The translations under genes and the position numbers were made by a program. A stretch of 64,000 nucleotides of DNA from Acinetobacter sp. ANC 4910 (GTDB taxonomy: Bacteria > Pseudomonadota > Gammaproteobacteria > Pseudomonadales > Moraxellaceae), in NCBI RefSeq assembly GCF_004331035.1, contig NZ_SJNT01000017.1, forward strand, positions 1 to 64,000, read 5' to 3'. Below the pieces are notes generated by a model, which was not told the origin of the DNA, searched no databases, and saw nothing but the letters and a program-made list of their open reading frames with translations. Below are positions 28,528 through 38,069 of this stretch, one piece after another; the first letter of the stretch is position 1, and each line of letters starts with the position of its first letter.

Positions 28528-28538
28528 TTATAATCTCC

Positions 28539-28733
28539 TTAGATGTATGGGCACATACGACGAACTGAAGCAACGTCACTCACGTGAACCATTACACAGC
28601 CGCGCAATTGACGAATACGCTTAGCAGATTTTTTGGTCAAAATGTGGCGTTTGAACGCTTGTTTACGCTTGAAACCGTTAGCAGTCGCTTTAAAGCGTTT
28701 AGCTGCACCACGGCGAGTTTTCATCTTAGGCAT
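28539..28733 (-). CDS. rpmI: 50S ribosomal protein L35
   Basis: A 64-residue, highly basic ribosomal protein ([17 protein letters not shown]...), typical length. It leads the rpmI-rplT pair. Unlike in E. coli it is not preceded by infC; that gene lies 4.6 kb away behind its own terminator, so rpmI must use its own promoter. Confidence 0.97.
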   Translation of the reverse strand: MPKMKTRRGAAKRFKATANGFKRKQAFKRHILTKKSAKRIRQLRGCVMVHVSDVASVRRMCPYI

Positions 28734-28739
28734 AACAAC

Positions 28740-28811
28740 CTCTTTTGAACACCTGTTCGGAACGTTTGCACCATTGCAAGACGACCTGCAGGTAAGGGAG
28801 CCAGTATTCTA
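28740..28811 (-). promoter_or_regulatory. rpmI promoter and structured leader
   Basis: A -10 TAGAAT (28806-28811 on the minus strand) with a weak -35 gives a leader of about 65 bases. The leader contains CCTGCAGG and TTGCA-ATGG-TGCAA as small inverted repeats. Since the infC-rpmI junction is lost, L20 autoregulation, if kept, would have to act here; that is inference. Confidence 0.4.
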
Positions 28812-28954
28812 ATCGAACTTTGTCTAAAACAAAAGCAAATAATGAGTAAAAAAAGGAAGCTTAGTCTATTTCCTGATAAGCTTTAAGCGATGATTTTATA
28901 ACCTAGACTTAACCCAAGCCGTATAATGCCTCATCCTTTCAATACTGTATCACC

Positions 28955-30208
28955 ATGAACGCTACGCAGGATGCTTTTGCCGCACTCCGATACCGAGACT
29001 TTTCTATAGTTACACTCAATCAATTTTGTCTTACTCTTGCGATTCTTATTCAAGAAATTATTGTGGCATATTCGCTGTATAAGATTACTAAAGATCCGCT
29101 CACACTCGGTTTAATTGGGCTTGCCGAAGCGATTCCATTTATTGCCCTTTCACTTTGGGGCGGTTATTTTGCCGATCGCTTTAATAAACAAAGCATTATG
29201 AAAATTTGCCTATGCTTTGCAGTACCACTTCCACTGCTGTTATGGGGTTTATTTCATGCATTTGGATTAGGGCATCTTGGCGTAACAGGCTTATCCTGGG
29301 GCATTTATGCCGTGATTTTTGCTTTAGGTACGATTCGTGGATTTTACAATCCTTCAGCCACCTCGTTAAAACCATTTTTAATTCCACGTGAGCTATATGC
29401 CAATGGGGCCACATGGACCACGATTGGCTGGCAAAGTGGCGTTATCTTAGGTCCAATGTTGGGTGGGTTTATGCTGGCATTTCTGGGACGAGAAACCAGT
29501 TTACTCAGTGTTGCCGTATTGCTAAGCATCTGCTTTATTCTGATTAACTTATTACAGAAACGCAGCTTCCCAAGTATTGAAACTGAAAACTTATGGGCAA
29601 GCTTAGGCGATGGATTTCGTTTTATTTGCGACACCAAAATTGTTTTATGGGCGATTTCACTCGATTTGGTTTCTGTTTTATTTGGTGGTGTCATTGCCCT
29701 CCTTCCCATTTTTGCCGAAGACATCTTAAAAACAGGTCCTGAAGGTTTAGGCTACTTACGTGCTGCACCCTCTATCGGTGCACTCATCACCATGATTGCC
29801 CTCACCAGATTTCCACCTACACGCAATGCTTGGCGCAACATGTTACTCGCTGTGGCTGGATTTGGGTTTTTCACCTTGGTCTTTGCTTTTTCCAGTCATG
29901 TCTGGCTGTCATTATTAGCATTGGCTATGACAGGTGCATGTGACAGTATTTCGGTGGTGGTGCGCCAAACCATCTTACAAATTTATCCCCCTGAAAATAT
30001 GCGTGGGCGTGTTGCCGCAGTAAACGGTATGTTTGTATCTAGTAGTAATGAATTAGGTGCTTTTGAATCTGGGCTTGCAGCCAAATATATGGGCACCATT
30101 ATGGCAACGGTCTTTGGTGGCTGTATGACCATGCTTGTAGTCGGACTGAGTTGGTTAAAAACTTCCGATTTATTTGGGGTCGATATTACTCAAGGAAAAG
30201 ACCAATAA
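28955..30208 (+). CDS. MFS transporter (EntS/MFS_3-like exporter)
   Basis: A 417-residue inner-membrane transporter with about 12 hydrophobic segments. The loop 2-3 motif GGYFADRFNKQSIM matches the MFS signature (GxxxDRxxR/K type), repeated more weakly after helix 8. The pattern LRYRDFSIVTLNQF and the long N-terminal helix pair resemble the MFS_3 branch that includes enterobactin and multidrug exporters; the substrate is not predictable. It diverges from rpmI and precedes a TonB-domain gene by 105 bases. Confidence 0.82.
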   Translation: MNATQDAFAALRYRDFSIVTLNQFCLTLAILIQEIIVAYSLYKITKDPLTLGLIGLAEAIPFIALSLWGGYFADRFNKQSIMKICLCFAVPLPLLLWGLFHAFGLGHLGVTGLSWGIYAVIFALGTIRGFYNPSATSLKPFLIPRELYANGATWTTIGWQSGVILGPMLGGFMLAFLGRETSLLSVAVLLSICFILINLLQKRSFPSIETENLWASLGDGFRFICDTKIVLWAISLDLVSVLFGGVIALLPIFAEDILKTGPEGLGYLRAAPSIGALITMIALTRFPPTRNAWRNMLLAVAGFGFFTLVFAFSSHVWLSLLALAMTGACDSISVVVRQTILQIYPPENMRGRVAAVNGMFVSSSNELGAFESGLAAKYMGTIMATVFGGCMTMLVVGLSWLKTSDLFGVDITQGKDQ

Positions 30209-30226
30209 AACATGAATTTAGACTTG

Positions 30227-30254
30227 CCAGTATTTTCAATTCAGGAAATACTGG
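30227..30254. repeat. Inverted repeat after the MFS gene
   Basis: CCAGTATTT (30227-30235) pairs exactly with AAATACTGG (30246-30254) across 10 bases. No T-run follows, so it may be an operator or weak terminator for the gene pair around it. Confidence 0.4.
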
Positions 30255-30313
30255 GCGACAATTTAGCCACCATTATGCATGAGCATTCTTGAACGAATGT
30301 CATCTCTGATCTT

Positions 30314-31051
30314 ATGAAACAACTGATTTGTTTTTCCTTAATTCTTAGTTTTCCTTTTGTACATAGCCACAGTGCGGAAAAAGCCAGCACCTCACAATTG
30401 GCGGTACAAAAAAGCACTGCACTGCCCGCCCATTTAACCACACGTATTCAATGGACGACCTTCCCTCAGCCGCAATATAACCATGACGATTTAAAAGGAC
30501 AGAATCGTGCGGCAATCTTGCGTATTTATGCTGATGAAACAGGAAAAATCACTCAAGCCAGTGTTCAAGAAAGTACAGGCTTAAAAAACTTAGATGAAGT
30601 TTTACTTCAAGCTGTACGTCAAGCTCATGTTCAGCCTTATAAAGTCGAAGATACTACGCTTCCTATTATTGGCTATCAAACCTTTAGTTTAAATCTGGAA
30701 CAAGACCCATCTGAGTGTAATTATAGCTTTAATTCTAAGAACTGGATGGCACAGCAACAGCAACAAAAAGTTAAATTTTCTTATAAGACCCAACCCCAAC
30801 TTGAACTCAATCGTGATGATTTAAATCAACATGATCGTAAGATCAAGTTTAACTTTAAAGTGGACAAACACGGCGCGGTCAAAAAAGTAAAAATAAATCA
30901 AGGCTCTGGCATTTATGCACTCGACCAAAATATTGTACAAGCCATTTCCAAGAGCCAAATTACAGTAAAGCGTACCGCAAGCACCTTATGGCTTTATAAA
31001 AAATCTAGCTTTAAAGATGAAATTCAATTCAAACTCAACCAATGCTCATAA
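30314..31051 (+). CDS. Secreted protein with two TonB C-terminal-like domains
   Basis: A 245-residue protein with a signal peptide (MKQLICFSLILSFPFVHSHSA). Two segments resemble the TonB C-terminal fold: about 70-130 (AAILRIYADETGKITQASVQ then LDEVLLQAVRQAHVQPY) and about 170-240 (KIKFNFKVDKHGAVKKVKIN then LDQNIVQAISKS). Each has the beta-strand, GxV/ITxA and helix layout of that domain. It lacks a Pro-rich spacer and a non-cleaved N-terminal anchor, so it is unlikely to transduce energy as classical TonB does. A periplasmic binding role is more likely. It ends in its own terminator. Confidence 0.65.
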   Translation: MKQLICFSLILSFPFVHSHSAEKASTSQLAVQKSTALPAHLTTRIQWTTFPQPQYNHDDLKGQNRAAILRIYADETGKITQASVQESTGLKNLDEVLLQAVRQAHVQPYKVEDTTLPIIGYQTFSLNLEQDPSECNYSFNSKNWMAQQQQQKVKFSYKTQPQLELNRDDLNQHDRKIKFNFKVDKHGAVKKVKINQGSGIYALDQNIVQAISKSQITVKRTASTLWLYKKSSFKDEIQFKLNQCS

Positions 31052-31058
31052 GAATATT

Positions 31059-31083
31059 ATAGGGAGGAATTTTTCCTCCCTAT
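31059..31083. terminator. Terminator between TonB-domain gene and yqaA
   Basis: ATAGGGAGGAATTTTTCCTCCCTAT, a 10-bp stem in a 25-base palindrome, 7 bases after the first gene and 24 bases before the convergent yqaA stop. Confidence 0.8.
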
Positions 31084-31106
31084 CCTTCACTACATAACCT
31101 TTCGAA

Positions 31107-31535
31107 TTAGAACCATCCCAGAAAAACAAGATAAAGCACGAGATAACGTCCAGTTTTCGCTAGGCACACCATCAACAAAAAACGCAGAAAATTTTCTTTG
31201 AGCAAACCTGCAATCAAGGTAATGGGATCTCCAATAATAGGTACCCAACTCCACAATAATGACCAAAAACCATATTTTTGATAAATTCGTTGTGCTTGCC
31301 GCATTTTCTGTTCCGAAACAGGAAACCATTTTTTATGCTTATAGTGCTCAATCTTAAAGCCTAAATACCAATTGACGCATGAGCCTAAAATATTGCCAAT
31401 ACTGGCTACAGCAATGAGTAATCCTGCTGAATAATTGCCATTTACCAGAAACCCCAACAACACCGCTTCAGATTGCAAAGGCAGTAAAGTTGCTGCACCA
31501 AAAGCTGAAAGGAATAAAAGCCCTAAACTCCACAT
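31107..31535 (-). CDS. yqaA: YqaA/DedA-type small membrane protein
   Basis: A 142-residue inner-membrane protein of the VTT (SNARE-associated) family, YqaA subgroup, which is shorter than DedA. The motif SIGNILGSCVNWYLG and the re-entrant WVPIIGDPITLIAGLLK region are diagnostic. Related DedA proteins help recycle undecaprenyl phosphate or phospholipids; YqaA has no defined function. It lies 4 bases downstream of a small membrane-protein gene and is probably cotranscribed with it. Confidence 0.85.
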   Translation of the reverse strand: MWSLGLLFLSAFGAATLLPLQSEAVLLGFLVNGNYSAGLLIAVASIGNILGSCVNWYLGFKIEHYKHKKWFPVSEQKMRQAQRIYQKYGFWSLLWSWVPIIGDPITLIAGLLKENFLRFLLMVCLAKTGRYLVLYLVFLGWF

Positions 31536-31539
31536 GAGG

Positions 31540-31830
31540 TTATGAAGACAAACCTAGCTTCTTCTTTGTCCAAAAATATTCATAACCCGACCAAATAAAC
31601 GAGAACACCAATAATAAACTACGCGCCACAGTGTATTTATCTGCAATCGGCTCAATAGCAGCTCGCAATACTGCTTGGTCCTTAGTATTGAGCAACTCAA
31701 CAATTTTTTGAACATGTACTGCTTCTGCGACGAATAACATACAACATCCTACAATTCCCACAATGATACTGATATAAATTCTAGGATTTGCTTCAATAAT
31801 TCGAGTTAAATTTAAAAAAAATGCTTTCAT
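31540..31830 (-). CDS. Small two-helix membrane protein of unknown function
   Basis: A 96-residue product from ATG 31830; GTG 31833 is the alternative. Two hydrophobic segments are visible: about 18-36 (ISIIVGIVGCCMLFVAEAV) and about 70-86 (LLLVFSFIWSGYEYF). The ends are basic (FWTKKKLGL). No family recognised. It precedes yqaA by 4 bases, implying a common transcript and possibly a membrane complex. Confidence 0.6.
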   Translation of the reverse strand: MKAFFLNLTRIIEANPRIYISIIVGIVGCCMLFVAEAVHVQKIVELLNTKDQAVLRAAIEPIADKYTVARSLLLVFSFIWSGYEYFWTKKKLGLSS

Positions 31831-31992
31831 CACAACCTACTGATTTCCAAGTTTGAAAATCACAAAAAATGCTGGGTAAGTCGTAGATATTAACATACTG
31901 ATGCTCTCTGCCTAAGAAAGGATATCTCCCATCAACAGCACAATTACAAAGTCGATAAATAGCGCGCAGATGAATAAGGCAGTCAGCAAAAA

Positions 31993-32470
31993 ATGAAATT
32001 AAAATACCCAGAAGCATCTGGAAACGTTTTCAAAATTCAATCTTTTTATCCTAAAAAACAGATCATAGGGGCAACCTTAATTGCTGCAACTGTACTTAAA
32101 AATCGGTAGCCGCCTGTTCTTTATTCCCTCTCAAGAGCTTCAAAAGCTGTAAAAATACTTTTGGATAGATTTCAGCCTGATAGGATCATTTTCATCAAAA
32201 ATTCATTTATGTCACGTATTAAACCCCATTTAAGACAATAAATATCAACAACTTGAAGAATTACGAAAGATTCAGAATACGTTTACATATAGTTTCGGGA
32301 ATATAAATTTCAATACGCAACAAATGAAGAACTTAATGAATGGCTATCTCGTCGAAACCACACATCCTCGTGAACTATTTCATAACTGGCTCATCAATCT
32401 ACATAAGGGTTTACCCTATCGCTCAAAAGAGGTCCTAGAAGAGCAATGTAAATCGAAAAAATATAAGTAA
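31993..32470 (+). pseudogene. Possible decayed coding region
   Basis: The 700-base gap between the small membrane gene and the GST has broken plus-strand coding. A frame opening with ATG at 31993 is cut by TAG (32107) and TAA (32231). A second frame runs from 32234 to TAA 32470 and reads like protein (YQQLEELRKIQNTFTYSFG then ETTHPRELFHNWLINLHKG), with an internal ATG at 32324. Joining them needs a readthrough and a frameshift near 32231. I do not recognise the product; random AT-rich open frames remain possible. Confidence 0.35.
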
Positions 32471-32529
32471 GCCAGTCAGAAATATCGTTTTTATGGCGGT
32501 AGATCGCCTTTATCTCACGACCAGAGACT

Positions 32530-33147
32530 TTAAACTTTAATTGCCAAAGCCTTTTGCACAGCTGGACGTGCTGTCAAACGCTCAACATATTCTTCCACAT
32601 AAGGATAATCTTCTAACTGAATCTGCTGCCACTCATAACGTAGAATCCACGGTAAAATCGCCATATCGGCAATTGAATATTCCCCAGCAACATATTTCTG
32701 ACCAATTAGTTGTTTATTGAGCACACCATATAAACGCTTGGTTTCATTCACATAACGCTCGGTCGCATACGGAATTCGTTCGGGTGCAAAACGACTAAAA
32801 TGATGATTTTGCCCTAACATTGGCCCTAAACCACCCATTTGCCACATTAACCACTGCTCTACTTCAACGCGTTCTTGTTCATCCGTTGGATAATACAATC
32901 CAGTTTTACGACCCAAGTATTGCAAAATTGCCCCAGATTCAAATACCGATATAGATTCACCCTTCGGTCCATTTTGATCGACGATGGCAGGAATTTTATT
33001 GTTTGGAGAGATACGTAAAAAATCAGGTTGAAATTGATCATTTTCTAAAATATTGACTGGAAAAATTTGATATTCCAAACCCATTTCTTCTAAAGCAATC
33101 GTAATTTTATGACCGTTGGGTGTACCCCAATAATACAAATCGATCAT
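32530..33147 (-). CDS. Glutathione S-transferase family protein, YfcG-like
   Basis: A 205-residue cytosolic GST. The N-terminal thioredoxin-like domain has YYWGTPNGHKITIALEEMGL, the cis-proline KIPAIVD and the glutathione-binding ESGAILQYL. The C-terminal all-helical domain follows from about 90 with the N-capping box IADMAILPW. PNG followed by HK in place of a catalytic Tyr/Ser is the YfcG/YghU nu-class pattern, whose members act as disulfide-bond reductases using glutathione. The role here is inferred from that similarity. Confidence 0.87.
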   Translation of the reverse strand: MIDLYYWGTPNGHKITIALEEMGLEYQIFPVNILENDQFQPDFLRISPNNKIPAIVDQNGPKGESISVFESGAILQYLGRKTGLYYPTDEQERVEVEQWLMWQMGGLGPMLGQNHHFSRFAPERIPYATERYVNETKRLYGVLNKQLIGQKYVAGEYSIADMAILPWILRYEWQQIQLEDYPYVEEYVERLTARPAVQKALAIKV

Positions 33148-33335
33148 TCTTATGTCCTTTGTTTATTCACTTCTTTGGGATACACGATAGCATAATTAAA
33201 CATGATTATTTTGATGTAATTTTATAAACGCTTTAGCACTTATTCGAATATAAATTCTCTAAACATATACATTTCAAATCACCTTATACACTCCCCCTAA
33301 AATATCGACTACAAACAAATTTATCTTCAAGCAAT

Positions 33336-33365
33336 AAAAAAGCACTGCATAGGCAGTGCTTTTTT
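33336..33365 (-). terminator. infC terminator
   Basis: AAAAAAGCACTGC-ATAG-GCAGTGCTTTTTT hairpin, starting 15 bases after the infC stop. It closes the thrS-infC transcript and confirms that rpmI-rplT is not cotranscribed. Confidence 0.9.
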
Positions 33366-33380
33366 AAGATCAATGGATCA

Positions 33381-33932
33381 TTACTTTTTCTTTTTAGGAC
33401 CAAGTAACATACCCATTTGACGACCTTCCATCTTTGGTGCTTGCTCTACAATACCAAATTCAGCCACATCTGCTTCAATTTTCTGTAATTGAGCCAAACC
33501 TAACTGTTGGTGAGCCATTTCACGACCACGGAAGCGTAATGTGATTTTTACCTTATTGCCTTCTTCAAGGAACTTGATAATTGCACGTAATTTTACGTTG
33601 TAATCACCAACATCAGTACCAGGGCGGAGTTTGATTTCTTTCACCTGTACTTGATGCTGTTTTTTCTTCGCTTCTTTCTGCTTTTGCTTCAGATCAAACA
33701 AATGCTTGTTGAAGTCCATGATTTTACAAACAGGTGGCTCTGCGTTTGCTACGATCTCAACTAGATCAAGCTCAACACTTTCAGCAGCGCGTAATGCATC
33801 TGCCAAGCTTACAATACCTTTTTGCTCACCATTTTCGTCTACAAGACGAACTTCTTTCGCACGAATTTCATCATTCAAAGCAGGACGGTTTGATTTGTTA
33901 CCGCCCTGTTGATTACGGTCAGGCTGTTTAAT
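33381..33932 (-). CDS. infC: Translation initiation factor IF-3 with AUU start
   Basis: IF3 binds the 30S subunit and rejects non-canonical start codons. The true start is ATT at 33932 (plus-strand 33930-33932), giving 183 residues that begin [11 protein letters not shown] and continue into [24 protein letters not shown] lies 8 bases upstream inside the last thrS codons, and no ATG, GTG or TTG exists near that position. Starting at the TTG at 33878 would remove 18 N-terminal residues. An AUU start is the basis of IF3 autoregulation in E. coli, so the same control is expected. Domains: N-terminal 1-80, linker of Lys/Gln-rich helix, C-terminal RNA-binding domain ending LLGPKKKK. It starts 5 bases after the thrS stop. 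Confidence 0.93.
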   Translation of the reverse strand: MKQPDRNQQGGNKSNRPALNDEIRAKEVRLVDENGEQKGIVSLADALRAAESVELDLVEIVANAEPPVCKIMDFNKHLFDLKQKQKEAKKKQHQVQVKEIKLRPGTDVGDYNVKLRAIIKFLEEGNKVKITLRFRGREMAHQQLGLAQLQKIEADVAEFGIVEQAPKMEGRQMGMLLGPKKKK

Positions 33933-33937
33933 CGCTG

Positions 33938-35860
33938 TTACTCCACAATGTACCGGCCGCGTTCGGCAACGGCTGCTTTTACTAAGTCAACGAAAGCATC
34001 GATTGACATAGTACCCAAATTTTTTCCAGAGCGGGTACGGACGTTTACAGTACCTTCCTCTACTTCACGGTCTCCAAGAACCAATAAGTAAGGAATACGC
34101 TCTAATGTACGTTCACGAATCTTAAAGCCGATTTTCTCATTTCTCAAGTCTGAAATCGCACGGAGACCGTTTTCTTTAAGTTTCGCAACGACAGACTCAC
34201 AAGCTTCTGCTTGCGAATCGGTAATGTTCATCACACATGCTTGGATTGGTGTTAACCAAGGTGGCATAAAGCCCGCATAGTGTTCAATAAGTATACCAAT
34301 AAAACGTTCAAAACTACCAAGAATTGCACGATGCAACATTACAGGTTGATCACGATCATTATCTTCAGTGACATATGACGCATCTAAACGTTCTGGCAAA
34401 TTGAAGTCACATTGGATTGTACCACATTGCCATACTCGACCTAAGCAGTCTTTCAACGAGAATTCAATTTTCGGACCGTAGAATGCCCCTTCACCCGGTT
34501 GAAGTTCCCACTCCAAACCAGCAGCATCTAAAGCATCTGCTAAAGATTTTTCTGCCATATCCCAAAGTGCATCATCACCCACACGTTTTTCTGGACGTGT
34601 AGACAACTTCATTTGTACTTCTTCGAAACCGAAGTCTTTATATACATCTAAAGTCAGTTTAATGAAGTCAGCTACTTCTTGACCAATTTGCTCTTTGGTA
34701 CAGAAAATGTGTGCATCATCTTGAGTAAAGCCACGAACACGCATAATGCCGTGCAATGAACCTGATGGTTCGTTACGGTGACACGAACCGAACTCAGCCA
34801 AACGAATTGGCAAATCACGGTATGATTTTAAACCTTGGTTGAACACTTGTACGTGACAAGGACAGTTCATCGGTTTAATTGCATAGTTACGGCTTTCTGA
34901 ATGCGTCGTGAACATACCATCTGCATAGTTTGCAGCATGGCCTGATTTTTCCCAAAGCGTGAAATCAACCACTTGTGGGGTACGAATTTCGAGGTAACCA
35001 TTGTCTTGCTGAACTTTACGCATGTATTGTTCAAGTACTTGATAAATGGTCCAACCGTTTGGATGCCAGAACACCATACCCGGTGCTTCTTCTTGCATAT
35101 GGAACAGGTCTAAAGCTTTACCAATTTTACGATGGTCACGCTTTTCAGCTTCTTCAATACGCTTGATATAAGCCGCAAGCTGCTTCTTATCTGCCCATGC
35201 TGTACCATAAATACGTTGTAACTGTTCATTCTTCGCATCCCCACGCCAGTAAGCGCCTGACATTTTAGTCAGCTTGAATGCTTTTAAAAATTTAGTATTT
35301 GGTACGTGTGGACCGCGACACATGTCCAAATAGTCTTGATGGTAGTACAAGCCCATTTGAGTTTCATTTGGCATGTCTGCAATCAAGCGTAATTTATAAT
35401 CTTCACCACGCGCTGTGAATTCTGCAATCACTTCTTCACGTGGGGTCATTTTTTTAATGACATCATAATCTTGATCAATGAGCTTTTTCATTCGCTCTTC
35501 GATGGCTGCCATGTCTTCTGGCGTAAATGGCTTTGCACTGAAAATATCGTAATAGAAGCCATCTTCAATGACTGGACCAATCACCATTTTCGCTTCAGGG
35601 AACAATTGCTTAACCGCATGTCCCACCAAGTGAGCGCAAGAGTGACGAATAATTTCGACACCTTCTTCGTCTTTAGGCGTAATAATTTGAAGGCTTGCAT
35701 CCGTGGTAATTAGGTCAGATGCATCGACTAAGCGACCATCGACTTTTCCTGCAACTGTATTTTTAGCAAGACCCGGACCGATGCTCAGTGCAACGTCCAT
35801 CACAGATACGGCTTGATCAAATTGTTTTTGATCGCCATTTGGCAAAGTGATAATTGGCAT
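33938..35860 (-). CDS. thrS: Threonine--tRNA ligase
   Basis: The 640-residue class II synthetase that charges tRNA(Thr) and edits serine. Domains: TGS (1-62), editing/SAD domain with [16 protein letters not shown] (near 73) and the CRGPHV motif, then the catalytic core with zinc ligands in [10 protein letters not shown], motif 2 ([11 protein letters not shown]) and motif 3 ([11 protein letters not shown]), and the anticodon-binding domain (about 540-640). The length is equal to E. coli ThrRS (642). The first gene of the thrS-infC transcript. Confidence 0.97.
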   Translation of the reverse strand: MPIITLPNGDQKQFDQAVSVMDVALSIGPGLAKNTVAGKVDGRLVDASDLITTDASLQIITPKDEEGVEIIRHSCAHLVGHAVKQLFPEAKMVIGPVIEDGFYYDIFSAKPFTPEDMAAIEERMKKLIDQDYDVIKKMTPREEVIAEFTARGEDYKLRLIADMPNETQMGLYYHQDYLDMCRGPHVPNTKFLKAFKLTKMSGAYWRGDAKNEQLQRIYGTAWADKKQLAAYIKRIEEAEKRDHRKIGKALDLFHMQEEAPGMVFWHPNGWTIYQVLEQYMRKVQQDNGYLEIRTPQVVDFTLWEKSGHAANYADGMFTTHSESRNYAIKPMNCPCHVQVFNQGLKSYRDLPIRLAEFGSCHRNEPSGSLHGIMRVRGFTQDDAHIFCTKEQIGQEVADFIKLTLDVYKDFGFEEVQMKLSTRPEKRVGDDALWDMAEKSLADALDAAGLEWELQPGEGAFYGPKIEFSLKDCLGRVWQCGTIQCDFNLPERLDASYVTEDNDRDQPVMLHRAILGSFERFIGILIEHYAGFMPPWLTPIQACVMNITDSQAEACESVVAKLKENGLRAISDLRNEKIGFKIRERTLERIPYLLVLGDREVEEGTVNVRTRSGKNLGTMSIDAFVDLVKAAVAERGRYIVE

Positions 35861-36347
35861 AAAAAAATCCTTAAGGAGTGATGCCCCGTACCATGGAGCA
35901 TGTCACCGCGAGATTATGATCGAGGTAAAACCTCAAAAGATAAAAACGGTGGATAAAAACTGCTAAGAATTTTACACGGGTTCAGGGTTGGATAAAACCT
36001 TTTAACTCGATAAATCTTATCCCAATCAAAAAATTATCCTTTTTTATGCATTTGAACCTTTTAGAATGATTTTTAATCTTGATGTCATGCATATATTTTT
36101 ATCCGCTAGAGTTTTCTGCATTGACAAATGAGATTAAAAAATAAACATACATTCTACTTTTTCATATATATTTGAATTTAATCACATTTATGAATTTGTA
36201 TTCATTCAATAGCAATTTTTAATTATTTTTACATAAAATTCATTGCCTTATAAAAAGCAACCCCTCGACTAAAGCATAAATGCAAGTCCAACTTGAAATG
36301 CTTATCTTTAAAGCATCAATGATAATAAATATACATGGAGTTGTTAC
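35861..36347. promoter_or_regulatory. thrS leader and divergent intergenic region
   Basis: The 487-base gap between thrS and the acyl-CoA synthetase holds no ORF I can support. On the minus strand the last 80 bases before thrS include GAGG-TTTT-ACCTC and ATGCTCC...GGGGCAT as inverted repeats near the AAGGA ribosome site. This recalls the structured leader by which ThrRS represses its own mRNA in E. coli, but tRNA mimicry is not demonstrated here. The remainder is AT-rich with no clear signal. Confidence 0.4.
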
Positions 36348-37991
36348 ATGGTTGCTGCCTACGATGAACTACCACGCACCCCTGCAAATTTTGTTGCACT
36401 ATCCCCACTGCGTTATTTGGAACGCGCCGCTTATATTTACCCGCATCAAGATGCAATTATTCATGGCAAGCGACATATCAGTTGGCGAGAAACCTATAAT
36501 CGTTGTCGTCAGTTTGCACATCAATTGCAAAAATTAGGCATTGGTAAAAACGATACAGTTTCAGTGCTGTTACCCAATATTCCAGCCATGCTTGAAGCCC
36601 ACTTCGCAGTGCCAATGACTGGTGCGGTATTAAATACCCTGAATACACGCTTAGATGCCAAAACCATTGCATTTATGCTAGAGCATGCTGAAACAAAAGT
36701 ACTTTTAGTTGACCCTGAATTCGCACCACTTGCTAAAGAAGCTTTAAGCTTGGTTTCCCATTCAATTTATGTGATTGATGTCGATGATGAAGAATACGAA
36801 CAATGCTTTTCTACCCCCATTGGGCAAATTGAATATGAAGACTGGCTAGTAGAAGGCGATGCCGAGTTTGAATGGCATTTACCCAGTGATGAATGGGATG
36901 CCATTAGCCTAAATTATACTTCGGGTACGACGGGCAATCCTAAAGGCGTGGTTTATCACCATCGTGGGGCATACATTAATGCAGCCAGTAATATCATTGC
37001 TTGTGGTATGACACCACGCGCAACCTACCTATGGACCCTACCGCTGTTCCATTGCAATGGTTGGTGTTTTGCCTGGACCATGGCTGCCAATGGCGGCACT
37101 AACATTTGCTTACGTAAAGTTGACCCTGAATTGATCTTTAGCTTAATTGCAGTGCATAAAGTGGATTATTTCTGTGGCGCACCCATTGTGCTATCGATGT
37201 TAATTAACACTCCAGAACAGAAACAAATTAAATTTGAACATCGCGTCGAAGTCATGGTTGCAGGTGCAGCTCCACCTGCTGCCATTATTGAAGGTATGTG
37301 CAATATTGGCATTAATGTCACACACGTCTATGGTCTCACGGAAACTTATGGGCCTTCTGCCCTTTGTGCATCTCAAGCAGGTTGGTCGGACTTGTCTATT
37401 CAAGAACAAGCTCAACTGCATTCGCGTCAAGGCGTTCCCTACCCACTGCAAGATGGCATGAAAGTTCTTGACCCAGAAACCTTGGAACCCGTTCCCAAAG
37501 ATGGAACAACCATGGGCGAAATTATGTTCCGTGGCAACATTGTCATGAAAGGTTATCTGAAAAATCCTGAAGCAACCACAGAAGCCTTTAAGGGGGGGTG
37601 GTTCCATACGGGTGATTTGGCCGTTTGCCAACCTGATGGTTATGCCAAAATTACTGATCGCTCCAAAGATGTGATTATTTCAGGTGGAGAAAATATTTCC
37701 TCAATAGAAGTAGAAGAAGTCTTATATCGACATCCCGCTATTTTAACGGCTGCGGTGGTGGCTAAACCAGATTCGCGCTGGCAAGAAGTGCCATGTGCCT
37801 TTATCGAGCTCAAAGCCGGTAAGGAAACCACACCAGAGGAAATCATTGAGTTCTGCAAACAACATCTAGCACGTTTTAAAGTACCGAAAGATGTGGTGAT
37901 TACAGAAATTCCAAAAACTTCGACAGGCAAGTTACAAAAATTTGTCCTACGCGACTGGGCCAAAGAGCGTGCAACGGGCGAGTTTAGTTAA
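36348..37991 (+). CDS. Acyl-CoA synthetase (AMP-forming, AlkK/medium-chain type)
   Basis: A 547-residue ANL-superfamily ligase that activates fatty acids to acyl-CoA through an acyl-AMP. The P-loop YTSGTTGNPKG (about 189-199), the A5 motif YGLTETYGPSALC, the A7 motif GWFHTGDLAV and the C-terminal A8/A10 motifs (SGGENISSIEVEE; PKTSTGKLQK with the catalytic Lys) are all present. The layout is closest to the AlkK and methylmalonyl/medium-chain branch used in alkane and fatty-acid degradation; chain length cannot be told from sequence. No signal peptide. It ends in a bidirectional terminator shared with darP. Confidence 0.9.
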   Translation: MVAAYDELPRTPANFVALSPLRYLERAAYIYPHQDAIIHGKRHISWRETYNRCRQFAHQLQKLGIGKNDTVSVLLPNIPAMLEAHFAVPMTGAVLNTLNTRLDAKTIAFMLEHAETKVLLVDPEFAPLAKEALSLVSHSIYVIDVDDEEYEQCFSTPIGQIEYEDWLVEGDAEFEWHLPSDEWDAISLNYTSGTTGNPKGVVYHHRGAYINAASNIIACGMTPRATYLWTLPLFHCNGWCFAWTMAANGGTNICLRKVDPELIFSLIAVHKVDYFCGAPIVLSMLINTPEQKQIKFEHRVEVMVAGAAPPAAIIEGMCNIGINVTHVYGLTETYGPSALCASQAGWSDLSIQEQAQLHSRQGVPYPLQDGMKVLDPETLEPVPKDGTTMGEIMFRGNIVMKGYLKNPEATTEAFKGGWFHTGDLAVCQPDGYAKITDRSKDVIISGGENISSIEVEEVLYRHPAILTAAVVAKPDSRWQEVPCAFIELKAGKETTPEEIIEFCKQHLARFKVPKDVVITEIPKTSTGKLQKFVLRDWAKERATGEFS

Positions 37992-38027
37992 GCACCCAGC
38001 AAACCACAGAGACAAATGTCTTCACAT

Positions 38028-38056
38028 AAAAAAGCGACCTTAACGGTCGCTTTTTT
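38028..38056. terminator. Terminator between acyl-CoA synthetase and darP
   Basis: AAAAAAGCGACC-TTAAC-GGTCGCTTTTTT with A- and T-runs on both sides of a 6-bp GC stem; it serves both convergent genes. Confidence 0.9.
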
Positions 38057-38069
38057 ATATCTAAATAAC

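Noticed and set aside
29344-29724. Minus-strand 126-residue ORF inside the MFS gene
   Set aside because: Shadow of membrane-helix codons.
31793-32017. Minus-strand 74-residue ORF upstream of the small membrane gene
   Set aside because: It overlaps that gene's start and lacks a ribosome site; composition looks random.
33381-33878. infC starting at TTG 33878
   Set aside because: It would drop the conserved N terminus; ATT 33932 with GGAG fits better.
37200-37631. Minus-strand 143-residue ORF opposite the acyl-CoA synthetase
   Set aside because: Shadow ORF in a strongly coding region.
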